The translations under genes were made by a program, and so were the position numbers. Below are positions 1 through 10,263 of a stretch of DNA of 22,398 nt, one piece after another. Below the pieces are notes generated by a model. It was given only the letters and a program-made list of their open reading frames with translations. It searched no databases and was not told where the DNA came from. This DNA comes from Christensenella sp. UBA5394 (lineage in GTDB: Bacteria; Bacillota; Clostridia; Christensenellales; CAG-138). Location: the NCBI GenBank assembly GCA_002409725.1, contig DHOI01000093.1, positions 3,282-25,679 of the forward strand. Direction: 5' to 3'. Numbering within the stretch: the stretch's first letter is position 1; each line of letters opens with the position of its first letter.

Positions 1-929
1 ACCCTGGCCCCGGGCATGAGCACGGAGCGCTTGATGCTGCTGCCCGTGCCCACCCGGCTGCCGCTGCAAAGCACGGCTCCATCCGCCAGCAAGGCTCCGG
101 CCGCCACCTCCGCATCCCGGCCGATGTAGCAGGGGGCGATCACGGCTGCATCCGAAGATATCCTGGCCCCATGCTCGATCCAAATGCCCTCCCGCTCCAC
201 GGCCAAGGTCTCAAAGGCGCATTTGCCCAGCAACATATCTCGCTGCGCACCGAGATATTGCTCAAGGTCGCCGATGTCGCACCAATAGCTTTCCGTTACA
301 TAACCTTCGATGCGCATATCCGCTTTGAGCATTTTGGGGAAAAGATCCATGCTGAAATCATATTTCATATCCTGTGGGATCATCTCTACCGCTTCAGGCG
401 AAAGTAGGTAGATGCCGGTGTTGGCCAGGTCGCTGAAGACCTCGGAGAGCTGGGGCTTTTCCAAAAAACGCGTGATGCGGCTGGTTTCGTCGAGGATAGC
501 TACCCCGTATTCCGTGGGCACCTGCACGCGCTTGAGCACAATGGTGGCCGCGGCGCCGTTTTTAGCATGCCGCTCGGCCAGGGCGGTTAGGTCGATATCC
601 GTCATGGCATCCCCGCTGAGCACCAGCACCGGCCCCGTTGCGGTATCCCCCACGGCTGCGCGCACGCTGCCCGCCGTGCCCAGCGGCTTATCCTCCACGC
701 TGTAGCGGATATTCGCGCCAAAGGCCCTGCCATCGCCCAAATGCTGCGATATCATATTGGGCAAATAATGAAGGGTGGCCGCGATATCGGCAATGCCATG
801 GGCCGTAAGCAGCTCCACGCAATAATCGATCACGGGTTTGTTAAGCAAGGGAACCATGGGCTTGGGCATGGTGCAGGTGAGGGGGCGCAGCCGTTTGCCC
901 TCGCCCCCTGCCATGATGACTGCTTGCAT
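1..929 (-). CDS. Sugar-1-phosphate nucleotidyltransferase, mannose-1-phosphate guanylyltransferase-like (3' end beyond window)
   Basis: The frame is open from an ATG at 929 to the window edge, giving 309 visible residues without a stop. The N-terminus reads MQAVIMAGGEGKRLRPLT, the nucleotide-binding signature of sugar nucleotidyltransferases, followed by PKPM, SGDAMTDIDL (metal-binding Asp region) and an FLEKP motif near residue 160. From about residue 250 the sequence has the spaced hydrophobic pattern of a left-handed beta-helix (IGRDAEVAAGALL). The YDFSMDLFP motif is one I associate with proteins annotated mannose-1-phosphate guanylyltransferase, some of which carry a C-terminal phosphomannomutase domain. 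Whether this one does is not visible. Known role: making NDP-sugar (GDP-mannose or an NDP-glucose) from sugar-1-phosphate and NTP in the cytoplasm. The RBS (GGAAAGGCGG) lies about 10 bases upstream, inside a hairpin. Family call is firm; the exact sugar is uncertain. Confidence 0.85.
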   Translation of the reverse strand, partial: MQAVIMAGGEGKRLRPLTCTMPKPMVPLLNKPVIDYCVELLTAHGIADIAATLHYLPNMISQHLGDGRAFGANIRYSVEDKPLGTAGSVRAAVGDTATGPVLVLSGDAMTDIDLTALAERHAKNGAAATIVLKRVQVPTEYGVAILDETSRITRFLEKPQLSEVFSDLANTGIYLLSPEAVEMIPQDMKYDFSMDLFPKMLKADMRIEGYVTESYWCDIGDLEQYLGAQRDMLLGKCAFETLAVEREGIWIEHGARISSDAAVIAPCYIGRDAEVAAGALLADGAVLCSGSRVGTGSSIKRSVLMPGAR

Positions 930-935
930 ACGAAA

Positions 936-967
936 AATACCGCCTTTCCAAATGAAGTAGCGGTATT
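936..967 (-). promoter_or_regulatory. Hairpin overlapping the nucleotidyltransferase RBS
   Basis: AATACCGC at 936-943 and GCGGTATT at 960-967 form a perfect 8-base inverted repeat around a 16-base loop. On the minus strand the 3' arm is followed by TTTCG and then the ATG at 929. The RBS core GGAAAG lies in the loop and GGCGG in the 3' arm. It could be an intrinsic terminator for the hslVU operon (short U run), a translation-controlling hairpin, or both. Confidence 0.45.
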
Positions 968-1011
968 ATTCTTTGCCGGTATGGTTCTTTCTATTTGCAC
1001 GGAAAGGGGCG

Positions 1012-2028
1012 CTATTTGTAGAAAAATACGTTGCCGCCAAACGTGGCGTAGTAGTTGTAGCCGGTGCGGCTGGTGCCACGGCTGGCGGATTGGAAATACA
1101 GCACCTCAGCAGGAAGGAGCAGGTTCTTCTCCACGAATATCTGTTGCACGGCCGCCTTAGCCGCGCTGGAGGGCGATTTGAGGCTATCCGTGGAAAATTG
1201 GTTTCTCTGATAGATTACGTCGTAGATCGTATCGGGGAAGCGGCTACTCTGCACACGGTTGTAGATCACGTTGGCCACGGCCACATAGCTTTCGCTGTCC
1301 CCTTCTTTATAAACGACCTGGGCCACCAGATACAGCTCGTCCTCCTCGGAAAAAGAAGCGCTGGGGCTGGGCGTTTCGGTGGGCGCAGGTTCGGGGGTAG
1401 CGGTGGCCTTGGGCTTGTCCGTAGGTTTTGGGGTAGGCGTGGGCACGCTGCCGATGGTCACATACTCCATTAGCATGTATCCTCTAAGCCCGTCCAGCTT
1501 CACGCGGTACCATTCCTCACAGGTGCCAGTGACCAGCAGCTCGTCGTAGCGCTCGTATTCGCCCAGCACCTCGTAATCCGTGCCCGGCCCCTTGCGAAGG
1601 TTGATGGTTTTGGAATTCACAAAGCCATCGACGTATTCTTCCAGCTCTTCCACCGTATAGGTCGGGGTAGGCGAGGGTTTAGCCGTCTGCTTAGGCGTGG
1701 GCGTAGGCTCCTCCGTGGGTTCAGGGGAAGCCGAGGCTTCCGGCTCCGTGGCTTCCCATGTGGAGGCGCTAGGCTCGGGCATAACTGCATCCGGCGGCGG
1801 GGTGAGCTGCACCAGCTGCCCTTCCCCACCCGGCTCCAGCAGCGTTTCCGTTGGTAGACTGCCTGCCTGTGCCTGGGCGGCAACAGGAACCAGCGGCGCA
1901 GGCGTTTCGGCTACAGGGATCGGCTCCAGCACCACCACGTTGGCCGTGGTGGCGGCAGCCGCGCAGCCGGAAAAAAGCAGCGCTAAGGCCAGGCAGAGTA
2001 TGCGGTTGAAGAGCCTTCTCGTTTTCAT
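1012..2028 (-). CDS. Lipoprotein with SH3 domain and SleB-like cell wall hydrolase domain
   Basis: The 338-residue product starts with a charged stretch, a hydrophobic core and a lipobox LFSGC (Cys22), so it is probably a membrane-anchored lipoprotein on the outer face. Residues about 25-130 are a Pro/Thr/Glu/Ser-rich linker with PTPTP and PEP repeats. Residues about 134-193 resemble a bacterial SH3 domain (INLRKGPGTDYEVLG). A second Pro/Thr linker follows. Residues about 231-338 match the SleB / Hydrolase_2 family (VYKEGDSE, AVANVIYNRV, FPDTI, QRNQF), with Glu241 the likely catalytic acid. SleB enzymes are lytic transglycosylases acting on peptidoglycan, often cortex in spores. The ATG at 2028 overlaps the hslU stop by one base (TGATG); a GTG at 2031 is an alternative start. 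No good RBS is seen, which suggests translational coupling to hslU. Function beyond wall binding and cleavage is unknown. Confidence 0.85.
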   Translation of the reverse strand: MKTRRLFNRILCLALALLFSGCAAAATTANVVVLEPIPVAETPAPLVPVAAQAQAGSLPTETLLEPGGEGQLVQLTPPPDAVMPEPSASTWEATEPEASASPEPTEEPTPTPKQTAKPSPTPTYTVEELEEYVDGFVNSKTINLRKGPGTDYEVLGEYERYDELLVTGTCEEWYRVKLDGLRGYMLMEYVTIGSVPTPTPKPTDKPKATATPEPAPTETPSPSASFSEEDELYLVAQVVYKEGDSESYVAVANVIYNRVQSSRFPDTIYDVIYQRNQFSTDSLKSPSSAAKAAVQQIFVEKNLLLPAEVLYFQSASRGTSRTGYNYYATFGGNVFFYK

Positions 2029-3416
2029 CACAGAATAAACTTTTGCAGATCCTCGCTTTGGTATTGTTTGGATATATGCTCCTTCACATAGGCTTCGTCT
2101 ACCTCTACCTTGGTAAGAGGGTAATCGCCGCCCGCGTTAAAGGAGATGTCTTCCAGTAGGTTTTCCATGATGGTGTGCAGCCGCCGCGCGCCAATATTCT
2201 CGCTGGTCTCGTTGGCGTTATAGGCGTATTGGGCAATGGCGGTGAGCGCATCCTCCGTAAAGGTTAAAACGATGCTGTCCGTTTTGAGCAGGGCAGCGTA
2301 TTGCTTGGTGATGGCGTGCTCCGGCTGGGTGAGGATGCGCTTGTAATCCTCAGCCGTGAGGGCTGCCAATTCCACCCGGATGGGAAAGCGGCCCTGCAGC
2401 TCGGGGATCAGATCCGTCACCTTGGCAACGTGGAAGGCCCCGGCGGCGATAAAGAGCATGAAATCCGTTTTCACGGGGCCGTACTTGGTATTCACCGTGC
2501 AGCCCTCCACGATAGGAAGGATATCACGCTGCACGCCCTCTCGGGAAACATCCGGCCCGCCCATCTGCTGGGCAGAGGCGATCTTATCGATCTCGTCGAT
2601 AAAGATGATGCCATCCTGCTCGGCCTTTTCCACGGCCTCTCTTGTGACCTCGTCCATATCGATGAGCTTTTCCGTTTCATCCTGGATGAGGATGCGGCGG
2701 GCCTCCTTGACGCTAACCCGGCGTTTTTTCTTTTTGGGCGGGATCAGGCCGCCCATCATCTCGTTGAGGTCGATGTCGATGCCCATTGCCATCATCGCGC
2801 CGCCGGTGGGCTGCTGTTCGACTTCCACCTCTACCATTTCGTCTTCCAATTGCCCGGCCCGAAGCTTGGCCGCCACATCCTCGCGCAGGGAGGATCTGCG
2901 GGCCTTTTCCTCTTCGCTAAGCTCCGGCTCGGCAGGCTGGCCGCCGCCGCTGCCCAGCAAAAATTGCAGCGGGTTCACCGGGCCGGAAGCGCCCTTTTTC
3001 TTTTGCCCGGGGAGCAAAAGCTCGATCAACCGCTGCTCCGCCGCTGCCTCTGCCACAACGCGAACGGCCTGGGCCTTGCGCTCCTTGCAAAGACGGATGG
3101 ACGCCTCCACGAGATCGCGCACCATGCTGTCCACATCCCGGCCCACATAGCCCACCTCGGTGAACTTGGTAGCCTCCACCTTGACCAGCGGCGCATCCAC
3201 CAGCTTGGCGAGCCTGCGGGCGATCTCGGTTTTACCTACGCCCGTGGGGCCCATCATGATGATGTTCTTGGGGGTGATCTCCTCGCGCAGCTCCTCGGGC
3301 AAGCGGCTGCGGCGATAACGGTTGCGCAGGGCGATGGCCACCGCGCGCTTGGCCTCATCCTGGCCGATGATGTATTTATCCAGTGCCTCGACTGTTTCTC
3401 TCGGCGTCATCATCAT
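2028..3416 (-). CDS. hslU: ATP-dependent protease ATPase subunit HslU (ClpY)
   Basis: HslU is the AAA+ unfoldase that feeds substrates to the HslV peptidase in the cytoplasm. The 462-residue protein is of normal length. It shows YIIGQDEAK near the N-terminus, Walker A GPTGVGKT (56-63), pore loop GYVGRD (89-94), a charged intermediate domain (about 110-245), Walker B IIFIDEID (270-277), and the family's C-terminal tail DLQKFIL, which docks into HslV. The start is one of three consecutive ATG codons at 3416, 3413 and 3410; the first overlaps the hslV stop as ATGA, so the pair is translationally coupled. The last codon overlaps the start of the hydrolase lipoprotein gene. Confidence 0.97.
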   Translation of the reverse strand: MMMTPRETVEALDKYIIGQDEAKRAVAIALRNRYRRSRLPEELREEITPKNIIMMGPTGVGKTEIARRLAKLVDAPLVKVEATKFTEVGYVGRDVDSMVRDLVEASIRLCKERKAQAVRVVAEAAAEQRLIELLLPGQKKKGASGPVNPLQFLLGSGGGQPAEPELSEEEKARRSSLREDVAAKLRAGQLEDEMVEVEVEQQPTGGAMMAMGIDIDLNEMMGGLIPPKKKKRRVSVKEARRILIQDETEKLIDMDEVTREAVEKAEQDGIIFIDEIDKIASAQQMGGPDVSREGVQRDILPIVEGCTVNTKYGPVKTDFMLFIAAGAFHVAKVTDLIPELQGRFPIRVELAALTAEDYKRILTQPEHAITKQYAALLKTDSIVLTFTEDALTAIAQYAYNANETSENIGARRLHTIMENLLEDISFNAGGDYPLTKVEVDEAYVKEHISKQYQSEDLQKFIL

Positions 3417-3946
3417 ACTTCCTCCAGCGTGATATTGCCGTTGGTGAACACGCAGATCTGCGATGCGATCTCAATGGCCTTTTGCGCGATCTCTTTTGCG
3501 CCAAGGTCCGTATTCTCTTTGAGGGCCTTGGCGGCCGCCATGGCATACATGCCGCCCGACCCGATGGCAGCGATGCCGTCATCCGGATCGATGACCTCGC
3601 CTGTGCCGGAGATGATGAGCAGTTCCTCTTCATCCGCGGCGATCAGCAGGGCCTCCAACTGGCGCATGGCCTTATCGCCCCGCCAATCCTGCGCCAAGCT
3701 CACGGCCGCCCGCTTTAGGCTGCCGCTGTATTTGGTAAGCTTGGTTTCAAAACGTTCACAGAGCGAAAAAGCATCCGCAACCGAGCCGGCGAAGCCTACC
3801 ACCACTTTGTCATTGTAGAGCCTGCGCACCTTGCGGGCCGTGCCCTTCATAATGGTCTTCTCGCCCATAGTCACCTGGCCATCACCGGCTACGGCGCATT
3901 TACCATCCCGGCGCACGGCCACGATCGTCGTTCCCTCCAGCGTCAT
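3413..3946 (-). CDS. hslV: ATP-dependent protease proteolytic subunit HslV (ClpQ)
   Basis: HslV is the threonine peptidase that forms a double-ring chamber capped by HslU. The 177-residue product begins [15 protein letters not shown]. The catalytic N-terminal Thr is expected to be Thr6, exposed by removing the MTLEG propeptide, as in other HslV proteins with a GTT junction. The AGDGQVT motif (20-26) and the GSGGMYA stretch also match. B. subtilis ClpQ is known for an N-terminal Ser, so this one is the ordinary Thr type. The RBS is AAAGGAAAGGG just upstream of the ATG. A gap of 118 bases separates it from trmFO and holds a candidate promoter, so hslVU probably starts its own transcript. Confidence 0.97.
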   Translation of the reverse strand: MTLEGTTIVAVRRDGKCAVAGDGQVTMGEKTIMKGTARKVRRLYNDKVVVGFAGSVADAFSLCERFETKLTKYSGSLKRAAVSLAQDWRGDKAMRQLEALLIAADEEELLIISGTGEVIDPDDGIAAIGSGGMYAMAAAKALKENTDLGAKEIAQKAIEIASQICVFTNGNITLEEV

Positions 3947-4019
3947 ATATCCCTTTCCTTTCGATCTTTTCGATCAAACAAAGCGTCTAAGCGCAGTTTT
4001 GCATGATTTGGTTTTTACA

Positions 4020-4028
4020 ATAATACCA
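4020..4028 (-). promoter_or_regulatory. Candidate extended -10 promoter for hslVU
   Basis: Minus-strand TGGTATTAT fits an extended -10 element (TGnTATnnT). No convincing -35 box lies 16-18 bases upstream. The predicted start would leave a leader of roughly 65 bases that contains a short hairpin (TTGATC...GATCGA, around 3962-3978) next to the RBS. Confidence 0.4.
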
Positions 4029-4064
4029 TACATTCGCGCCCCGCGTGATCCTCCTCTTTTACCT

Positions 4065-5390
4065 TTACAGTTTATTCGCAATTATGCCATCTATCACCGC
4101 TAATGCCCGCTCTGCGATGGCCGTATAGCGTTCGGCCTTGCCGCGCGGCGCGTTTGGCAGGTCCGCCATGATGCCGAAGTTGATGTTCATAGGCTGGAAA
4201 TCCGCGCCCGCGTATTCCGCCACATAGTGCGCCATGGCTCCCAGGGCCGTTTGCACCGTAAAATCCAAAGGTTCTTTGCCTGCCAATTCCCGGGCTAGGC
4301 CGATGCCCGCCAAGAGGCCCGAGCCGGCGCTCTCCACATAGCCCTCCACACCCGTGATCTGCCCGGCGAAATAGAGGCCCGGCCGCTCCTTTACGCTGTA
4401 GCGCCAGTCGAGCTTGCCCGGAGAGGGCAAAAAGGTATTGCGATGCATCACGCCGTAGCGCACGAACTCCGCGTTTTCTAGGCCCGGTATCATGCCGAAC
4501 ACCCGGCGCTGCTCGCCAAATTTGAGGTTGGTCTGAAAGCCCACTAGGTTATAGAGCGTACCCGCAGCGTCATCCTGCCTAAGCTGCACCACGGCGAAGG
4601 GCTTTGAGCCCGTCCGCTCATCCCGAAGACCCACTGGCTTGAGCGGGCCAAAGGCCAAGGTCATCTCTCCGCGCCCTGCCATGACCTCCACGGGCATGCA
4701 GCCCTCGAAGACCCGGGGCGTTTCGAATTCGTGCAGGGGGGCTGTCTCGGCCGCTATTAACTCGCGCACGAAGGCGAAGTATTCTTCCCGCGTCATAGGG
4801 CAGTTGATGTAGTCGCTGCCCCGGGCATAGCGGGAGGCGCGGAAGGCCTTTTCCATATTGAGCGATTCCAGCGTTACCACCGGAGCCGCAGCGTCGTAAA
4901 AATGCAGGCCAGGGCCAAACAAGCCTTGGATGGCGTCCAGCATCGGCCCATCCGTGAGCGGGCCGGTGGCCACGATGGCCGGGCCATCGGGCAGGCTTTG
5001 CACTTCCTCGTGTACCACTTCAATATTGGGGTGGGCTTCGATGCGTTCCGTCACCAGGCGGCTGAAGCCCTCCCGATCCACGGCCAGAGCACCGCCCGCG
5101 GGCACACGGGTTTGATCCGCAGCCCAGAGGATCAGCGACCCCAGCCGCCGCATTTCCTCCTTCATCAGGCCCGCGCCGTTTTGCAGCCTGTCCGACCTAA
5201 GGGAATTGGAGCAGACCAGCTCCGCGAAGGTATCCGCCTTGTGGGCAGGCTGGTGCTTGTGCGGTTTCATTTCATATAGGCGTACGGCTAAGCCGCGCTC
5301 AGCAAGCTGAAACGCGGCCTCACAGCCCGCCAGGCCGGCACCGATCACAGAAACAGGCTCGAGGCCTATCCGCAATGGGCGCTTATTCAT
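4065..5390 (-). CDS. trmFO: tRNA m5U54 methyltransferase TrmFO (folate/FAD-dependent)
   Basis: TrmFO methylates U54 in the T-loop of tRNA using methylenetetrahydrofolate as carbon donor and FAD as cofactor. The 441-residue protein has the FAD-binding GAGLAGCEAA motif (17-26), ELVCSNS (Cys60) and FEGCMPVE (Cys231). These cysteines correspond, as far as I recall, to the two functional cysteines of the B. subtilis enzyme. ATG 5390 was chosen because the conserved Rossmann strand follows immediately. The frame extends 60 codons further into topA, but that stretch is arginine/serine-rich with no family similarity. The start overlaps the topA stop by 8 bases, with AAGGACGAG as RBS inside topA, so the two are co-translated. 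In B. subtilis xerC follows trmFO; it is absent here. Confidence 0.96.
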   Translation of the reverse strand: MNKRPLRIGLEPVSVIGAGLAGCEAAFQLAERGLAVRLYEMKPHKHQPAHKADTFAELVCSNSLRSDRLQNGAGLMKEEMRRLGSLILWAADQTRVPAGGALAVDREGFSRLVTERIEAHPNIEVVHEEVQSLPDGPAIVATGPLTDGPMLDAIQGLFGPGLHFYDAAAPVVTLESLNMEKAFRASRYARGSDYINCPMTREEYFAFVRELIAAETAPLHEFETPRVFEGCMPVEVMAGRGEMTLAFGPLKPVGLRDERTGSKPFAVVQLRQDDAAGTLYNLVGFQTNLKFGEQRRVFGMIPGLENAEFVRYGVMHRNTFLPSPGKLDWRYSVKERPGLYFAGQITGVEGYVESAGSGLLAGIGLARELAGKEPLDFTVQTALGAMAHYVAEYAGADFQPMNINFGIMADLPNAPRGKAERYTAIAERALAVIDGIIANKL

Positions 5391-7485
5391 TCTCGTCCTT
5401 ATCCTTTTTTTGCGGCCGAACCACGTGGCCACAATCTTTATTGGTGCAAACGGTATAGCCGCCGTTCTGGCCCAGCTTGTGCACCATCGGCTGGCCGCAG
5501 ACCGGGCATTTCTCCTTGGCGGGTCGGTCCCAGGAGACGAAGCTGCAATCCGGGTAGCGCTCGCAGCCATAGAAAACTTTGCCGCGCTTGGACTTGCGTT
5601 TGATGAGGGCAGCGCCGCATTCCGGGCAGGCTACGTCGATCTTTTCCACGATCGCCTTGGTGTTGCGGCATTCGGGGAAATTGGGGCAGGCCAGGAACTT
5701 GCCGAAGCGGCCCATCTTATAGACCATCATGGCCCCGCACTTTTCACAGGGAATATCCGATACCTCGTCCGCGATGACCACCTTCTCGATGCTCTCAGAG
5801 GCCTTGACAACCGTTTCCTCAAAGGGACCGTAGAAGCGGCGGATTACGTCTTTCCATTCCTGCTCGCCATCCTTGACCCGATCGAGCTTGGTTTCCATAT
5901 CGGCTGTGAATTTCACATCCACGATGTCTTGAAAATTCTCCTTCATGATCTGGGTGACTACGAAGCCCAGCTCTGTGGGGACCAGCTGCTTTTTCTCCCG
6001 CTGCACGTAGCCCCGCTCGATGATGGTGGAGATGGTGGGCGCATAGGTGCTGGGGCGGCCGATGCCTTTCTCTTCCAGCGTTTTAACCAGCGAAGCCTCC
6101 GTATAGCGGGGCGGCGGCTGGGTGAATTTCTGCTCTTGCTCGATATGATCGAGGGCCAGCTTTTCGCCCACGATAAGCTTAGGCAGGGTGGTCTCCGCTT
6201 CCTCGGCCTCGTCACGGCCCTCCGTATAAACGACGGTATAGCCATTGAAGAGGGTACGGGTGCCTGTTGCTTTGTATGTGCAGCCGTTCGCGCCAAAGGA
6301 AACTGCGCTCACTTCATATTTGGCCTCGCTCATCTGGCTGGCCAGGAAACGCTCGTAGATCAGCTTGTAGAGCTTGTATTGGTTGTTGTTGAGGGAAGCC
6401 TTCACATCCTGTGGCCTGTTGAGCACGCTGGAGGGGCGAATGGCCTCGTGCGCATCCTGTGCGCCCTTGCGGCCCTTGTAGATATTGGGTTTGGTCGGCA
6501 CATACTGCGCGCCGTAGGCGGTGGTGATATGCTCCAGAGCCTGGCTCTGCGCCTCCTGGGCGATGCGCACGGAATCCGTGCGGATGTAGGTAATGAGACC
6601 GGTCACGCCCTGGCCGGCGATCTCCACGCCCTCGTAGAGCTGCTGGGCAATTAGCATGGTAAGCTTGGTGGTGAAGCCCAGCTTGCGGCTGGCCTCCTGC
6701 TGCAGGCTGCTGGTAGTAAAGGGCGGCGGCGCGTGGCGTACCCGCTCGCTAACCTTGATATCCGTTACCGAAAAATCCGCATTTGCGGAAGCATCCACCA
6801 CGGCCTGGGCCTCTTGCGCGTTATGAATATCGGTTTTTTTATCGCCATAGCCATAGAACTTGGCGGATAGGGGCTTGCGGCTGTCCTTATGCTTTAAAAG
6901 GGCTGTGATGTTCCAGAATTCCTCCGGAATGAAATCCATGATCTCCTTTTCGCGGTCACACAGGATACGGCAGGCCACGGATTGCACCCGGCCCGCGCTC
7001 AAACCCCGGCGCACTTTGGCCCAGAGGATGGGGCTGATCTTATAGCCCACGAGCCTGTCAAGCACGCGGCGGGCCTGCTGCGCGTCCACCAGGTGCATAT
7101 CGATGGCGCGGGCGGATTTAACGCTGTTTTTCACCGTATTCATGGTGATCTCGTTGAACTCGATGCGGCACTTGGAGTCCGGATCCAGCTTGAGAATCTG
7201 CGCTAGGTGCCAGCTGATGGCTTCCCCTTCCATATCAGGGTCGGTTGCGAGGTATATCTTTTGGGCGGTCTTGGCCTCTCTACGGATGGTCTCCAGCACA
7301 TCGCCCCTGCCTCTGAGGGTGATGTATTTTGGCGAGAAGTCATGTTCCACATCCACGCCCAGCTGGCTCTTTGGAAGGTCCCTTACATGCCCGTTGGAAG
7401 CCACCACCTTATATTTCGTTCCTAAAAACTTGCCTATCGTCTTTGCCTTTGCCGGGGACTCGACGATCACTAACGTTTCCGCCAT
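5383..7485 (-). CDS. topA: DNA topoisomerase I (type IA)
   Basis: Relaxes negative supercoils by transient single-strand cleavage. The 700-residue protein opens with the Toprim domain (LVIVESPAKAKTIGKFLG; acidic cluster TDPDMEGEA at 81-89), and has the active-site Tyr300 in GLITYIRTDS. Three C-terminal zinc ribbons follow: Cys580/583/600/606, Cys620/623/641/647 and Cys660/663/680/685, the last with a shorter CTNKDC half. A lysine/acid-rich tail ends the protein. The start is supported by RBS GTGGAGG about 11 bases upstream and by the conserved N-terminus. It lies 88 bases after dprA and overlaps trmFO. The leader holds GATC-centred tandem repeats. Confidence 0.97.
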   Translation of the reverse strand: MAETLVIVESPAKAKTIGKFLGTKYKVVASNGHVRDLPKSQLGVDVEHDFSPKYITLRGRGDVLETIRREAKTAQKIYLATDPDMEGEAISWHLAQILKLDPDSKCRIEFNEITMNTVKNSVKSARAIDMHLVDAQQARRVLDRLVGYKISPILWAKVRRGLSAGRVQSVACRILCDREKEIMDFIPEEFWNITALLKHKDSRKPLSAKFYGYGDKKTDIHNAQEAQAVVDASANADFSVTDIKVSERVRHAPPPFTTSSLQQEASRKLGFTTKLTMLIAQQLYEGVEIAGQGVTGLITYIRTDSVRIAQEAQSQALEHITTAYGAQYVPTKPNIYKGRKGAQDAHEAIRPSSVLNRPQDVKASLNNNQYKLYKLIYERFLASQMSEAKYEVSAVSFGANGCTYKATGTRTLFNGYTVVYTEGRDEAEEAETTLPKLIVGEKLALDHIEQEQKFTQPPPRYTEASLVKTLEEKGIGRPSTYAPTISTIIERGYVQREKKQLVPTELGFVVTQIMKENFQDIVDVKFTADMETKLDRVKDGEQEWKDVIRRFYGPFEETVVKASESIEKVVIADEVSDIPCEKCGAMMVYKMGRFGKFLACPNFPECRNTKAIVEKIDVACPECGAALIKRKSKRGKVFYGCERYPDCSFVSWDRPAKEKCPVCGQPMVHKLGQNGGYTVCTNKDCGHVVRPQKKDKDENE

Positions 7486-7529
7486 CTAAGCGATTACCTC
7501 CACATGCTGCACAATTTCTGCAATATTTC

Positions 7530-7568
7530 GATCGATTTTTATGATCGATTCCTTTGATCGGTGATCGC
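7530..7568. repeat. Tandem 13-base GATC repeats upstream of topA
   Basis: GATC occurs at 7530, 7543, 7556 and 7563. The first three are spaced exactly 13 bases apart within units GATCGATTTTTAT, GATCGATTCCTTT and GATCGGTGATCGC. Two ATCGAT palindromes in the block can also pair with each other across a 7-base loop. This lies between the dprA stop and the topA start and could be an operator or leader structure. No protein is known to me that would bind it. Confidence 0.5.
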
Positions 7569-7573
7569 GCTGC

Positions 7574-8680
7574 TCACAGGCTATAGAGCCTACCGCGCGA
7601 TTGCTTAATTATTCCCGAAAATTCCATGTCTGTCAAGGCGAAATTTAAAATCGAGGGTGAAAAGCCCGTCATTTCGGCCAGATCGTCGGCGCTGCGCTCC
7701 CCCGCCTGCAACAGCCTAAGAATCAACGTTTGCTCAAAGGAAAGGGCGCTTTCATCCACCGTCTTCGCGGGCGTTTTCGCTTTTATTTCCACGCCGTATT
7801 CCTCTAAAATATCTTTGGCGCCGTTTACGGCCTTAGCCGTGCCCTCGCTGATCATGCGGTTGGCGCCCTCGCTGGTGATATCCGTGAGCCTGCCCGGTAG
7901 GGCGAACACATCCCGCCCTTGCTCGAGGGCGCAATCCACGGTGATGCTGGTGCCGCTTTGCTTCGCCGCCTCGATAACCACCACGCCCCGGCTGATGCCG
8001 CTGATGATGCGGTTACGCTGGGGGAAATGCGCGGCCATCGGCTTTGTACCCGGCAAATGCTCGGATACCACGGCCCCCCGCTCCACGATCTGCTCGTATT
8101 CCCTTTGATTGGCAGCCGGGTAAACGACATCTACCCCGCCGCCCAGCACGGCAATGGTCGGGAAATCGTTTTCCTCCGCGGCCAGCGCGCCCTGGGCGCA
8201 GAGGCAGTCGATGCCGTAGGCCAGGCCCGATACCACGCATACGCCCTGCTCCGCCAGCTCTTTGGAAAGCTCCAATGCCATCTGCCTGCCGTAATCCGTG
8301 CATTTGCGCGAGCCGATCATCGCTAGGGGCAGTGGAATGCGCTTAGGCAGCCGACCCCGCACATATAGCGCCGTGGGCGGGCGGTAGATGTGCCGCAAAA
8401 GCATGGGGTAGTTCTCATCCTCAACCAGCACGGCCTCGATGCCGTGGCGGGCCATGTAGCCTAGGCATTGGTCGATATAGGCTTCGCTGGCCTTTTGATG
8501 CAGCAGGGCGTTTCCCTCCAGCTCCCGCTGGATTGCACCGGGCAGGCAGCCCAGCGCGGCCTCGCGGAATACGGCCTTGCCATCGCCCTCATAGGCATCC
8601 AGTAGGGCCTGAATACGGGCGTGGGCCGTGCCCAGCACAAAGCTGAGCCAAAGGCGGTATCTGCGCGCTTCCTCCTGCAT
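7574..8680 (-). CDS. dprA: DNA processing protein DprA (Smf)
   Basis: DprA binds incoming single-stranded DNA during natural transformation and loads RecA. The 368-residue protein has a helical N-terminal region (1-110), then the Rossmann-like DprA core: MIGSRKCTDYG (121-131), SGLAYGID (151-158), LGGGVDVVYP (179-188), FPQRNRIISG (219-228) and the SGTSITVDCALEQGRDV block (242-258). A C-terminal winged-helix-like segment follows (about 315-368). The ATG is three bases after the comM stop, with GGGGAGG as RBS inside the comM end, so comM and dprA are co-transcribed. Pairing with comM suggests a retained DNA-uptake or recombination function; competence itself is not shown. Confidence 0.96.
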   Translation of the reverse strand: MQEEARRYRLWLSFVLGTAHARIQALLDAYEGDGKAVFREAALGCLPGAIQRELEGNALLHQKASEAYIDQCLGYMARHGIEAVLVEDENYPMLLRHIYRPPTALYVRGRLPKRIPLPLAMIGSRKCTDYGRQMALELSKELAEQGVCVVSGLAYGIDCLCAQGALAAEENDFPTIAVLGGGVDVVYPAANQREYEQIVERGAVVSEHLPGTKPMAAHFPQRNRIISGISRGVVVIEAAKQSGTSITVDCALEQGRDVFALPGRLTDITSEGANRMISEGTAKAVNGAKDILEEYGVEIKAKTPAKTVDESALSFEQTLILRLLQAGERSADDLAEMTGFSPSILNFALTDMEFSGIIKQSRGRLYSL

Positions 8681-8683
8681 GGC

Positions 8684-10213
<1,530 letters not shown>

Positions 10214-10263
10214 AGTTTGCCTCCCCCGCCCGGCCGGCTATGGATCGCAGAATCCCGCGGGCG

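Noticed and set aside
1350..1480. Repetitive DNA in the hydrolase gene resembling a tandem repeat array
   Set aside because: It encodes an irregular Pro/Thr/Glu linker; repeat units are not regular enough to call a DNA repeat or CRISPR.
2301..3818. 505-codon plus-strand open frame opposite hslU and hslV
   Set aside because: It lies antisense to two certain genes, is His/Leu/Gly/Ala-rich as expected from the complement of GC-rich codons, and shows no family motif or RBS.
5391..5570. 60-codon N-terminal extension of trmFO
   Set aside because: It is a shadow of the zinc-ribbon region of topA; the conserved FAD-binding N-terminus starts only after ATG 5390.
5410..6654. 414-codon plus-strand open frame opposite topA
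   Set aside because: Mirror image of a GC-rich coding frame; no recognisable domains.
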